Below, in pieces: positions 43,010 to 54,639 of a DNA stretch of 64,000 nt. The position numbers and the translations under genes were made by a program. How positions within the stretch are numbered: position 1 is the stretch's first letter; each line of letters starts with the position of its first letter. The notes beneath the pieces are model-generated. The model was not told the DNA's origin and searched no databases. It worked only from the letters and a program-made list of their open reading frames with translations. Source of the stretch: Siphonodentalium dalli (taxonomy: Eukaryota; Mollusca; Scaphopoda; Gadilida; Siphonodentaliidae); contig CP136067.1 in NCBI GenBank assembly GCA_032622095.1, positions 125,337,030-125,401,029 of the forward strand. Direction: 5' to 3'.

Positions 43010-43480
43010 AGAGTGATGACTCTAAATGTTTGCGGGTTACGCAAGAAACTCATGTGTCCTGAATAAATTTTTTTGTAAAAAGATTTTGATATGCTTTGCT
43101 TAGCTGAGACCAAATGTGATGACTGTGGTGAATTGATTATACCTGACCATGTAGTACATATACTAATAAATTCAAACTTGGCCGACGGAAATCTGGTGGA
43201 ACACTGTTAGCTTATAGAGATTATAGCCGATTTCATCACTGTAGTACAATCAAATAGCAAACATGTTTATTGATTGAAAATTTCAAAATAATTCATAGAA
43301 CTCGATTCCGATCTTCTGATAAGTTCGATTTACTTACCCCCCGAAAAATCTAAATATTCCAGTAAGGACGTGTACAATGGATTTCATTGCCAATATATTA
43401 GCATGTCGATTGTTTGTCAATATGTTACGTTGACTTTAATGCGCGTACAGCAAGTGAAGATGACATAATTTTGAAGAAAC
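43010..43480 (+). pseudogene. LINE-C endonuclease domain, degenerate
   Basis: Across frame breaks the plus strand shows LNVCGLRKKL, then FDMLCLAETK (the catalytic Glu block), RRKSGGTLLAYRDY, SDLLISSIYLPPEKSKY and DFNARTASEDDIIL. This order is the APE-type endonuclease that nicks the target for non-LTR retrotransposition. At least two stops and two frameshifts are visible, so it is dead. Confidence 0.75.
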
Positions 43481-43489
43481 AGAACTGAA

Positions 43490-43780
43490 CACCCGTGGTT
43501 CATGAGTTATAACTAGCCCTAATCTTGACATGTTGTTGCATTCGAATCACTCGGTACATCGAACGAGTCAAGACAAACTTACAAATATTTTATTTATTTA
43601 GCGATGCACATTCTGCACTCCTGACAATGTTATGCTTTCAAACAATAAAACAGGCGTCGCCACTTGCAATGATAGTCAAGAGGATTTGGGTTTTTTCATC
43701 GCAACCGCGAACATGGGATGGTAGTCGATCAAAGGATATCGTAAGAAATATTTACACTGAAGCAGTTGGTAAATTGTCCT
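43490..43780. other. no assignable feature between LINE pieces
   Basis: Probably decayed LINE-C sequence; a 94-codon frame at 43525-43809 has no conserved block I recognise. Confidence 0.4.
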
Positions 43781-43781
43781 C

Positions 43782-43892
43782 TTCGATACAAATAACAGAA
43801 ATATCATAGTAAACCTCTCCATATATCTAACACAAAAGGACCAAACAGTAATGATCCACACTCCTGACGATCAACGAAAAATACCCATCCTC
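43782..43892 (+). repeat. LINE-D 3'-end fragment, second copy
   Basis: GATACAAATAACAGAAATAT, CATATATCTAACACAAAAGG and CGATCAACGAAAAATAC match 42051-42156 with scattered changes; inserted or recombined into LINE-C. Confidence 0.75.
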
Positions 43893-43939
43893 TTAAACCA
43901 TATATGCAGGGAATAGTCCCCCATACACCATGCTCCACT

Positions 43940-44880
43940 AATGTTTTTCATAATGGTCAATCGTCCAATAGTTCTCCTTCATTCATTGGCCTAAAACAAG
44001 GCGACAATCTCTCACCTTTTTATGTTGTCCGTACATAAACGATTTAACTGAGTTCTAAGCGTCGACTGATATCAGAGGTGTAACATGTATATCACAGGAA
44101 TTTGAAGGGAAACTAGACAGTTATTTGAAATTATTCATGTTATTTTTGCAGACGACTCGGTCTTATTTTCAGACGACCAAGATGACCTGCAGCTACAATT
44201 GAACTATTTTGAGGACTATTGTACCACGTGGATTTTAAATGTCAATATCGCCAAATATAAAGTGGTCGGTTTCGCTAGACGTAAACCAAAGCACGTGGTA
44301 TTTATATACAATAATACAAAGTTCGACGCAGTTAACTCATTTACTTATTTAGGAATAATTTTCAGTAAGAGAGAATCTTTCCTTGAAATGAAACGACATG
44401 CTACAAACAAAAGGCTGAGTGCTATGTATGAAGTATTGAAAATCTGTCGTAAAAACAAGCTTTCTATACAAGCTCATTTACAACTATTTGACACTATGGT
44501 CACTCCCATCCTTCTACACGGTTGCGAAACTTGGGGTACGGGTGACAACTCAATTATCGAGTGTGTTCACCTTAAATTGTGTAAGATACTATTGGGTTTG
44601 AAATCATCAACACAAAGATATATGTCTATGGAGAACTAGGTAGATTTCCTCTCCACATGAACATTAAAATTAGAATATTGAACTTCTGGACCAAACTAAT
44701 AAATGCTTCTTGAAATAAACTAAACTCTCAAATTTATAAACTTTGTTATCAGCTTTCAGAGGACGAAACTTACAAACTACCATGAATAAGGTCTATTCAA
44801 AACATGCTTGACAAATGTGGAATGTCATATGCATGGTTATGCCAACACCACATAAAAGACGATATAATCATTAACAAGTC
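43940..44880 (+). pseudogene. LINE-C reverse transcriptase region
   Basis: GLKQGDNLSPF near 43990 precedes FADDSVLFSDDQDDLQ (catalytic ADD near 44150), NSFTYLGIIF, FDTMVTPILLHGCETWG and, after a frame break at 44640, VYGELGRFPLHMNIKIRIL and CGMSYAWL. These blocks run in the order of the RT palm, thumb and downstream region of a non-LTR retrotransposon. The longest intact piece is 44199-44639. Several stops are present. The element is interrupted at about 44880. Confidence 0.82.
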
Positions 44881-45407
44881 TGGCAATTCCCAAATATAGC
44901 TACAATAGCCATATGTAGCTATTGTAGCTACATACGATTAATGATGATGGATGAATCTGGTTGAGGAGAGATAACTCAATCCAACAAACAATCATTTAAA
45001 TATACAGGAACGTGATTTGATTGTACTCTTAGTAAATAGACATTATTTGCCATTTGCATGTACATGTAACACAATATTCCAACATTGTTACCCTTTCCTG
45101 ACAACTAAATAGAATAATATATCATATGTGTATGGATCTGAGTCCCATATCACATAGCATAACCAACTTATAAACAGATGCACGTGCTTAGCTATGCTTC
45201 TCAGATATTCCGCAAGCTGGTGCAACCGAAATATAATCGTCAGTGGTTTCATAATTTGTAACAGCATAATATCCCTCACCCTTAATTGCAACAGCTCGCG
45301 GTAATGCTTGCATGCGATACAAATTGGTAACATATTGTTTTATGATAGTCAAATGTAACTGCAATAGCTACATATGGCTATTGTAGCAATACTTGGGAAT
45401 TGCCAGA
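44878..45407. mobile_element. TIR element inserted in LINE-C
   Basis: TCTGGCAATTCCCAA and TAGCTACAATAGCCATATG at the left are matched inverted at the right (GGCTATTGTAGC, TTGGGAATTGCCAGA); arms about 45 bp. LINE-C coding sequence continues on both sides. The target duplication is not evident. The interior (81-codon minus frame at 45088-45333) is unrecognised. Confidence 0.8.
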
Positions 45408-46080
45408 CCTGACTAAGGCAGTAAAATCCCGCATGCAGGATCAATTTAAGCATGAATGGGCCTCATCAATCGAGGCCTCTACTAAGGGGTTGACATATAA
45501 GGCAATCAAAACAAACTTTGGTATCGAAAAATACATACATAATCGGAGCCTTAAAGATGTGCAGATTCTCGCGAGATTCAGAACAGGAAATCATGTACTC
45601 CCGGTAGAACGCGGTCGTTGGATCAAAACCCCGTATATTCAACGTACATGTAAACTATGTACCCGTAACGTGAATGGTGTTGAATACCACACGCTTCTTA
45701 GCTGTGTTGCTTTTGTAGATGAAAGAAAACGATACATACCTCGTGCATATTATAACTAAATTCTGCATCCTTTTTCAAATAGCAAGCCCAGTTTCACGAA
45801 GAGGATTTTCGTGTGTCTCGGTGTAGTCAACCGAAAACTAGCCGTTCTCCTCAGTTTTCAATGACCAGAGACCGAACGTTGAAAATCTAATGATATTGAA
45901 TATTTATATATATATACCTTTTACCTTTAAATATATATATTTGTCACATCCATATATATATTTGAATACGTTTCCAGTGCATTTCATGTCCACACTGTGC
46001 TCTTGTTGACTAATTGTGTTTTTCTTCTATGTAATTATTTAAACCCATGTACACATGGCGTAAGAATAAACAATTAAATC
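45400..46080 (+). pseudogene. LINE-C C-terminal region and 3' tail
   Basis: The frame from 45400 gives LTKAVKSRMQDQFKHEW, ILARFRTGNHVLPVERGRW and RTCKLCTRNVNGVEYHTLLS, the same FRTGNHxLPVExGRW...CxLC...EYHxLLxC end seen in LINE-D and here with all ligands. The frame stops at 45759. The 3' part has (TATA)n runs near 45905-45960 and an AATAAACAATTAAAT end near 46065. Confidence 0.78.
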
Positions 46081-46238
46081 AGGGATGCTGTCTGTGGGAG
46101 AGACGGGACAAGTAATATAGCACCCGTTTGGTGAATCGGTGTGATAACCACTTGGAACTCAGGCATGTTCATAAAACAGACAACACTGAATTAGAGTGGA
46201 AACATTTATTTCAAAAATGAACCATGTGAACAATTTAT

Positions 46239-46493
46239 CCCTTTCATGACGGGGGCCGCGCTGGTGCAGCATTAAATACTCTGTGTCAGTGCATTCTCTT
46301 ATATATACGAGTCTCCCATATGGATCATCGCATATATAAGAGAATACACTGGCTTACGAGATCAAGTTAACTATTGTTAGGCAAATGCATTCTCTTATAT
46401 ATGCGAAACGCCCTATGAACGGATCGCATATATAAGAGAATGCATTGGAATAAGATTTTCGCAAAAATTCAGGAATGTCCAGTCATGAAAGGG
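46239..46493 (-). mobile_element. twin-hairpin element, copy 2, complete
   Basis: Termini CCCTTTCATGAC and GTCATGAAAGGG; TTAT on the left (46235-46238) and TTAA on the right (46494-46497). Hairpin 1 at 46284-46353 and hairpin 2 at 46381-46448 share the arm word GCATTCTCTTATATAT and its complement. Reversed relative to copies 1, 3 and 4 (GCTGGTGCAGC on the left). Confidence 0.88.
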
Positions 46494-46620
46494 TTAACGA
46501 TATATATAATTTTAGATAATACACTGATAAGAATAACAGACTCAACAGAATTCCTTCCAGTTCTCGTCAGTTCTCGTAGCGCGAGACAGCGTACGTGAAA
46601 CTTTTTTTTGAGAATCATTC

Positions 46621-46809
46621 TGCATGTTTTGGGGAATCAAGGTTAGCCGTTTACACTGGACCATGAAGGTGTGGGAATTCTGATGCATGTTTTGAGGAAA
46701 TATGGGTTAGCCGTTTACACTGGACTATAAAGGTGAAGGACTTTTGCTGCACGTTTAGGGCATCAGGGTTAGCCGTTTACACTGGATCATGAAAGTGGGT
46801 GAATTCTAC
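46621..46809 (+). repeat. 63-bp tandem repeat, 3 copies
   Basis: Each unit holds TGCATGTTTTGGGG, GGTTAGCCGTTTACACTGGA and CATGAAGGTG. Confidence 0.92.
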
Positions 46810-46814
46810 TTTAA

Positions 46815-48780
46815 ATAATAAAGTTTGATGATATCCTTATTTCTAACGACATAGGCAGCTTATTCTTGTGCGCATAACTGGCTTATTTTAATGGGCGAGC
46901 GAAATGAGATCATATTGGCATTATTTGACCTAAATATACACTCTAATTGGACCTTAGAGACATAGTATGAACTTGTTCGGGCGTGGAACGGATAAGTTAG
47001 TATTCAAGCGCTATGCCAACTGCGGGAATGTAACATCGCCGAAAATCTTAAGCAGATCGACGTTACCATGCTCTCCATAGAAAACATAGTCTGGACTACT
47101 CTCAATTGTAAATATTTACTACTCGATTCGGGAATCATCCATCGGCGATAGACTAGCGAAAACTATTTTGCCATCAAAGTCACTGCATTTAATTAATATA
47201 TAAGAATGGCGGTGTGTGTTGTCAATTTGGATATAATATTTGTAAAATTAACTACTTTGAACAAGATTATTCTCCATTTACATTTGATCACCCTATCGGA
47301 GTGTTTCACATCACTTTAATGCGTTGTCTATACGAAATAAGCCCACATTGGCATTATTTAATCTACCTTTATCATCGATACGACTTACCAGACTCACGCT
47401 CTTTATAATGTGTTTTATTTACAGCCAGCACCATTTAAAGGAATGGCGTGTATATGCTCACTATGGGATTATTTCAGAATCAATTAAGTCCAATGTGAAC
47501 CTATGTGAATATATAGGTCTAATATAAACACGAGGATATGATGCCATAGGATATCGAATCGTAAGATTTTGGCAGTATTATTTGGTTAGGTACCAAGCAT
47601 TCACGAGGATCAATATATTCAAAATTCGACTAAGATAGCATTACACGATTTATCGGGTTGCTATGCCATGCTTTAATCTCTAAGACATGAATTCACATGT
47701 AACTGGCGAGATGTGCAATATTTACAAGGAAGTAGGGTCTGAAAAATAGAAAAAGTATGTCTCTTGGGGCATAACAGCCAGTGTTGCCTGTGTTAAGTAT
47801 ACCATTACTGTTTGAAGGTTTAATTATTTTACAAAACAGGGAAAGTGGGAAAAAATATCTGAGTGCGTAAGATGATTTTCGTATTGAGTGAATGCAAAAT
47901 AGGAAAATAGACCGAGTTCTCTCCCCTGAATTCTGTCGTCTGCGCTTGCAAGACAATTTTGTGAAATTTATACGATAACTTTGTTTCTATTTCAAATATA
48001 TATCAGCTCTAACATAGCTATAGCAGGTGGAAGGAGCTTATTTACTGACATTTGCTCTGTTATGGTAAATTCGAGTCAAAAATGGGTAACTGTAAGCGTC
48101 AATTCAGTGACAAATTGTAAGAGGAAGGTACAGTATAGACATTTGATTAAACCCACAATTGATGTCGAAAATAGAACATGCTTGATTGGACCTATGCCAA
48201 AGATAATGGCTCAACATAGATCTGAAATACAGTACCCCCACCCCAAGTAAGAAACAAATTTCTGTAAATTGTGTATTGCTACCTTATTCGATCCGGGATA
48301 TGCCCCAGATATTGTTAACATTGACTGGTCGTATTATTTTAAATACTTTATATTTTTGAAAATTTCACTCACCATCCTTGTCATTTAAACTATTGAAAGC
48401 ATATACATGTACCACCAATCTAAAACACTCAGGGTCTGTGTTGCAGTGACCGTAAGTACATTGTATACACAAATTAGGACTGGGTCAAACTTTACTCTTC
48501 AATAGTTGATTTCGTAATTTCTTTATTTCAGTGTACAAAATGTCCATTGACCGGACCAGCCAGGGTGGCTGTGTTTGTTGCTGACTTGGGAGAAATTAAA
48601 TTGCATGTCTACATCGCTTTTCATCCGTTTTAAACTATACTCGATTGGGTAAATCGATAGCTCTACTGTGTATGTCTGAACATTTGTATAGAATACAGAA
48701 CTTGGTAGAGTAAATAAAAACAGTAGTGACGACCTTCGGGCATAATGCGGGTCTTTAGGAACAAAGTGTTGAACATTGCC
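46815..48780. other. no gene seen; dispersed repeat traces
   Basis: Several 60-90-codon frames have no motifs. The word CATATTGGCATTATTTGA (46913) and the block ATCATCGATACGACTTACCA (47368-47388) belong to a dispersed repeat that reappears inverted at 50880-51245. Confidence 0.5.
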
Positions 48781-48790
48781 CAAGCAAATA

Positions 48791-49007
48791 CAGTGATGCC
48801 CTACATAATCGACTACCTAACCACAGCAGAATAATGGGTAACTTTTCAGGATTTAGTCGGAAATATGGCTTGTTGCCATTCATCGGAAAGCTTCCGGTAA
48901 GAGCTTTCCGATGAATGGTAACAAGCCATATTTCCGACTAAATCCTGAAACATTACCAATAATTCTGCTGTGGTTAGTTAAGGAGTCGACTATTTAGGGC
49001 ATTACTG
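48791..49007. mobile_element. Tc1-type hairpin MITE
   Basis: Nearly perfect palindrome with about 103-bp arms and an 8-10-bp loop (CCGGTAAG). The ends read CAGTRATGCCC going inward, and TA lies at both borders (48789-48790, 49008-49009). CAGT ends with TA duplications are typical of Tc1-like elements. No coding capacity. Confidence 0.9.
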
Positions 49008-49124
49008 TATTTACCATAATTATTACAAAGCGATAGTGCATGGACACCTATCGCATAATGAACTACGACAGATAAGAATAGTACTACGTTACTATATAAT
49101 TTGTGTTCTTTCGACAAAGTGTGC

Positions 49125-49340
49125 CTGTCATTTGCAGAATGAAGTCCCCAGAGTGTGAATTTAGTGACGCCATCCCGCTATAGAAATTTTATAATAAAAA
49201 ACTTTCCAGAGAAGATGAGGCCTAATCATAATGAGGTCACCAGAGGGTGAACTTAGTGATGCTAGCCCGCTATGCGGGATAGCGTCATTAAATTCACCCT
49301 ATTGGGACCTCATTCTGCAAATGACAGACCCACTAAACTC
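49125..49340. mobile_element. palindromic MITE family M3, composite copy
   Basis: TGTCATTTGCAGAATGA, CCCCAGAGTGTGAATTTAG; then a second start (AGAGAAGATGAGGCCTAATC) with GAGGGTGAACTTAGTGATGC, palindromic CCCGCTATGCGGG and the complementary right arm ending CATTCTGCAAATGACAGAC. Looks like one truncated copy joined to a longer one. A further fragment, TTATTTGCAGAATGAGAT, lies at 49392. Confidence 0.75.
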
Positions 49341-49578
49341 AGGCTTGGTTAGACTGACACTCGTCCCCATGTCAGCATATAGTGCGTCTGTTATTTGCAG
49401 AATGAGATCCAAGATTTACGTATAGCTTATAGTATACGTAGTAATAAATGTTTCGTACGGTTCGAAAACCTTTTCGCAGAAATGTCAACTGCGAGTCGTT
49501 TGTGAGAAAATAGTGATGTTCAGACTTGCCATTCGCTTACAGTGGTATGATTTTGTTTGCTGTCATAAGTTTGTTCTT

Positions 49579-50032
49579 CAATGTACTCAATCCGATTCGA
49601 TGATCCCTATGTCATTATATTCCAACAACAACAACAACATTTTTTGGAAATGCCGCTTCAGTTATCAGAATCGAAAATTTACCAAAAATAATGATAACCA
49701 TAGTCAAATATAGTAAAAAAATTGGCCAAAACCCTGCAAAATAATTTTATTGAACTAAATATTTCCGGTTTGTCAAATATCTGTCACAAAAAAGCCACTT
49801 GATTTTAGAGTTATCCATCTTCATCCGCAATTTGGTCTGAGACGCTTTTCTCGTCGACTGTTTACTTGGCCACTTAAAATTATCGTTGGTGAACAAAATA
49901 ATAGATTTCAAACATCGATACCTGATCACTCTGAGCTTTGATGAGTGGATTACTCGACTCGAATCAAATATTTTTTACCCCCCGAAGCCAAGTAAATAGT
50001 TATTTGCGAGCGTTAGTTCGGATTATGCATCT
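49579..50032 (+). mobile_element. TTAA MITE family P1, copy 3, diverged
   Basis: GTACTCAATCCGATTCGATG, CAACAACAACAACA, CACTTGATTTTAGAGTTATCC and ACTCGACTCGAATCAAATAT appear in family order; the right end CATCT precedes TTAA (50033-50036), while the left TTAA is lost. Confidence 0.78.
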
Positions 50033-50039
50033 TTAAGTG

Positions 50040-50870
50040 TGTTGTTATCAGCTTGACGATTGCACACAAAGCCAATGTACCCAAGTTTGGCTTCTTGAAA
50101 TCGTAATCCTTACTACGGATATTGCAAACGGCAACTGATAGAAAGAACACACTTTATAGTGACGTAGTACCCTAGTCGTAATTCTTATCAGTAGTAGCTC
50201 AATGTGCGAACGGTGTCCATTGAAACAAACACTTGTGATGTGATTTCATAGCTGTGTGACCCAGACCCGACACCTCCTGAAATCAACTATTATAATTGTA
50301 ATAACCATTGGAATTCTATTTAATTATATAAGCCAATTTACTGTCTGCGCCACATACTGCAAAATTATGCAGAACACTCGTGTTAATGAATAATAAATTA
50401 CAAGAACACGGTATACTCCAGAATTATGTATCAACAAGATCATCACCAAGGAATGGAAAATACGCGCTTTAGCGAAATCAAAATTGATACCAATTAACGA
50501 GGTGCATGTAGCCATATTTTCATAAGTTGTGTACTATTTTTTTTTCGATTTTATCAAACAATGAATGGACTAACTCTATCCATGTACAGCTATAGTAGTT
50601 GGATTCATTATGTGTCAGACTTGTTTATGTCGGATTATTCTGTCGATGCGAAATTTTATTACAAAATCTACAAGAGAGTCAATGCAGCAATGAGAAAAAC
50701 AATGCAAAAATAACATAACGGCGATATATTAAAGCCATACAGGGTTCACAATTTCGTCATTGTAAGAAAAAACAATCCACGAAATTAAGAACTATAGATA
50801 CTCAAATTATAGTGCAGGAAATAGTAACAAATAGTAACATATCCTCATGCAAATAGGTTAATATTGAACG
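50040..50870. other. no gene seen
   Basis: Only a 63-codon minus frame at 50324-50515; no repeat assigned. Confidence 0.5.
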
Positions 50871-50879
50871 TATTTCAAA

Positions 50880-51245
50880 AACCCAATACACCCATATTGG
50901 CATTATTTGAATCTGAATTACGTTTTATATGAACATAAATGGGACACGAAAACAGTCGACTCTGAAATAAATCCATAATGAGTGTAAACCTGTTGTGAAA
51001 CGACATTATAAAGAGTGTGCTTCTGGTAAGTCGTGTCGATGATCAAAGTTAGACTAACTCATGCCAATATGGGCGTGTTTCATATGGGGGTGCATCAAAT
51101 ACGCCCGATACGTACGTATTTGTAATATGAATACGCTCATATTCGACTGTTTTTGGTGTCACGTTTACGTTCTTATAGAGCGTAATTCACATTCAAATAA
51201 CGCCGATGTGGGCGTATTTGGGGTCTGAATTGCGTCCAATATGAA
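50880..51245 (-). repeat. dispersed repeat with internal inverted words
   Basis: TTATAAAGAGTGTGCTTCTG and GTAAGTCGTGTCGATGATCA are the inverted match of 47365-47412. Variants of ACGCCCATATTGGCAT and CCAATATGGGCGT recur in both orientations within the segment. Confidence 0.65.
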
Positions 51246-51484
51246 CGTATTTTCAGGAGAACAAGCTGCGAAAACAGGTTACACATTTTTGTTGTTGCAA
51301 AAGTAATTTCTTAAAGAAACGAACAGTAAAATATTTCAATTTACCATACTTTCATAGGTCATAATAATTGAAGATTTACTGGTAGTATTGACAAAAGATC
51401 CTTTGAAGAAATACACATTTTGTCACTAAAAAACATTCACCCGGGTACGTTTACTTCAGCGATAGGCAACTTGAAAATTTAAAA

Positions 51485-51930
51485 TCCTCTGACAATGTAT
51501 TCTCTTATATATGCGAGCCGACCATATGTCGCCTCGAATATATTAGAGAATGCATTGGCATAACAAATTTTATGTTATTTTTTAAATTGTTAAAAAGAGA
51601 AAAATTTTAAAAATTAAAAAACAAAATTGTTAAAAAATGTAAGAGATAATGATGAAAAATGACAAAAAAAGAATGTAAGAAAAATTTATTAAAATTGTTA
51701 AAGAATATAAGAAAAAAATTATAAAAAATGATAACAATTTTAAAGAATACAACAATAAAATGATAAAAATTGTTATAGATTGTAAGAAAAAATTATAAAA
51801 AATTGTTTGGCCAATGCATTCTCTTAAATATACCAGGCGACCTATGATGGTCTACTCGCATATATAAAAGGATGTATTGGCACAGGGTTTTTAATGTTGC
51901 GCCAGCGCAGCTCGCGTCGTGAATAAATTT
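51485..51930 (+). mobile_element. twin-hairpin element, copy 3, expanded spacer
   Basis: Hairpin 1 at 51491-51561 (ATTCTCTTATATATGCGAGC) and hairpin 2 at 51810-51883 are separated by about 250 bp of A-rich repeats of AATTGTTAAAGAATGTAAGA. The right end GTTGCGCCAGCGCAGCTCGC, GTCGTGAATAAA is a diverged terminus. No TTAA remains at the right; the left end is unclear. Confidence 0.8.
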
Positions 51931-52191
51931 TGGTATAAAGGTTCAGTTCAGTTGAGAAAACTATCAAAAAATGATATTTTATTTAACTAAAATGCACCAA
52001 TCATTTATGGTAAAAAAATATGTTCTATACATTGAAATTTATCCACTGTTGAGTATATTTTGTCCTTAACACACAGATATAAGGTGAAGCGGAAATCGAA
52101 AGGATATTTTTTATAATTTCATATTTGCAGGAATCACTACATGAATTTCTCGATAGAACATACAATTAAAATAATGTGCACTTTATTTTAA

Positions 52192-52668
52192 CTTTCATGA
52201 CGGGAGCTTCCTAATTTTTTGCGAAAAAACCCTATGCCATTACATTCTCTTATATATGCGAGTCGACCATAGGTCGCCTCGCATATATAAGAGAATGCAT
52301 TGGCCTAACAAATTTTATATTATTTTTTTAATTTTAAAAAAATGTAAGAAAAAATGAAAAAATTGTTAAAGAATGTAAGAAAAATGATAAAAAATAAATA
52401 AAAAAGCATGTAAGAAAAATGATAAAAAATGGTAACATTTTTTTAAAATATAAGAAAAAATTGTTATAGATTGTAAGAAACAATTATAAAAAATGATAAA
52501 AATTGTTAAATAATGTAAGAACAATTGATAACAAATTATAAAAAAAATTGTTAGGCCATGCATTCTCTTATATATGCGAGGCGACCTATGACCAACACTC
52601 ATATATAAGAGAATGCATTGGCACATGGTCTTTAATGTTGCGCCATCGCAGCTGCCGTCATGAAAGGG
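52192..52668 (+). mobile_element. twin-hairpin element, copy 4, TTAA at both ends
   Basis: TTAA at 52188-52191 and 52669-52672 bound the termini CTTTCATGACGGGAGC and GCTGCCGTCATGAAAGGG. Hairpin 1 at 52233-52303 and hairpin 2 at 52552-52622, with a 250-bp A-rich repeat spacer as in copy 3. Short frames in it are not genes. Confidence 0.9.
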
Positions 52669-52679
52669 TTAACAATATT

Positions 52680-54635
52680 TCGTATCGATCTTTATCACAA
52701 AACACTAAGAGGCGATCATTTTCAATAACAGTAACTTTCACTGTATCTGATTTTCCTGAAATTCAACAAATGGTCCTGTTAGGTTAATTTGTTTTTTGAT
52801 GTTCTGATAAACTAGTTTTGTCTCATATACACTATCTTTGTCTGAATCACATCAATATATATACTTCATCAATATATTAAGATAGCTTCATTGTGAACGG
52901 TAGTAAGTGTAATCAATTATTTTCAATTATTGGCTGGCAGTGCAATGTGGAAAAATTCACAACAGTTCCATTAACGAATCACAAAACACCATGTGTGGCT
53001 TTAACAATTGACAAACATCTAGCAATATTGACGAAGATATTACATCTCTTCCCAAGATTCCTGTATATGTTTGGTGGTACAACGATAATTTGGTATCAAT
53101 GAGACTAATCAATGTGCGATTTCGTCACTGCTGTACATTGTATCTCTACGTGAACCGAGAACCAAATTTGTTGATTGGAAATCTATATTGTAAAACACTT
53201 GTCTGTCAAATATATACAACACATGGTCTTTCTAATATTCTTTTTTTCAATTATAATTGAACGATACCTTGAAAGTGAGTTCCGTTAAACTTATTCTGGT
53301 TTTGCTGTATATCAGGAAGAGATAGAACATCTTTAAATAATACATAATCCGGGTCGTAATCTGTTTTCAAAGTTACTAAGACTCATCTGGTAAAACAGTT
53401 TGGTAAACATTTTGATAAGCCTTGATTTTATACCATTTCCGATTTTTTAAATGGTTCTGTCAGGCTGTATTTCAATAACGACACTGTAGGCATTTATGCA
53501 TGCGGTAACGACGAAACAAAGATGGTGGATTAAAAGACAAAAGATTAACGCATTTTGCTACGACATTGCAGGTCCTTGAATTTCCACTGTATTCAGGTGC
53601 AGGAACACATTTATTTGTACTTTCTATTCCATATGTTTACAATATATTATCCAAATATTTTAGCAGGGTGTGGATACTTTTCTTAACAGAATAAATTGCA
53701 TGATTATGTCGAGCAGAAAGAAAGTCAACCAGTATCTGTACATCACATCCAATCAAATATTATATCATACATGCTAGTCCATAACATATTTAGTGGGATT
53801 AATAATGAGTCATAGTTCCAGACTTAACCGATATATTTATATCCGTCTTGAACACTATTTGTATCTGTCAACAAATGTGTACTGCTAGAAGCTATCGAGC
53901 GAGATGTTCTGTAACTGAGTCCTATTTCCAATGTAGTATATAATGTCACACTGTTTGTCAAGCGTTCCAATTTCATGGCCAAACATAGCTCCCTATAATG
54001 GAGACAACACAATCGCCTTTTGTATATTGTGTAAAATGATAACCATATATGATCATGGAGCTTAAATAGCAACAAATTCGATACATACAACTTTCGCACC
54101 TGACGCAGCAGCGGGCAATATGGTTAGACACTGCGATAATATATAAACAACTGTATCTTAACCAACTTAGAGTATGGTTATGTCTGAAGGAACTATTTTT
54201 AAATAATTATATGCATTGTATTTCCGCGAAGCTGAAACATGTTACCTACCCAATAACAATCAATTGTTCTCATATTGTGAAACATTGAGGAACAGCGATC
54301 AACCATGCGACCCGGATTAAGTATTTGCATATTAAATATTGTGCAAACATTATAGTGGTATGTTTAACATTAACATTGAGAAACTTATATAAATATCAAT
54401 TAAATATTTGTCATGGCATACATATATATTCAACAATACAAGAAAAACAATTTGAAACTGAAAGATCGTTTATGCTATTACATGCACGAAGAATATTATC
54501 TTAGTGCAATATCCATACAATTTATATGAGAAGAAGTACACGAGAAAGGTATGGTGTAATATGATACATGTGTATATTTAATTTCTTCTACCTAAGGCCT
54601 ATGTTCGTGTACACATGAACTCAGAAGCATTGCTT
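52680..54635. other. no gene seen
   Basis: Two kilobases with only short frames (52893-53102 plus, 53824-54099 minus), none with a recognisable motif. No repeat partner in the window. Confidence 0.5.
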
Positions 54636-54639
54636 TTAA

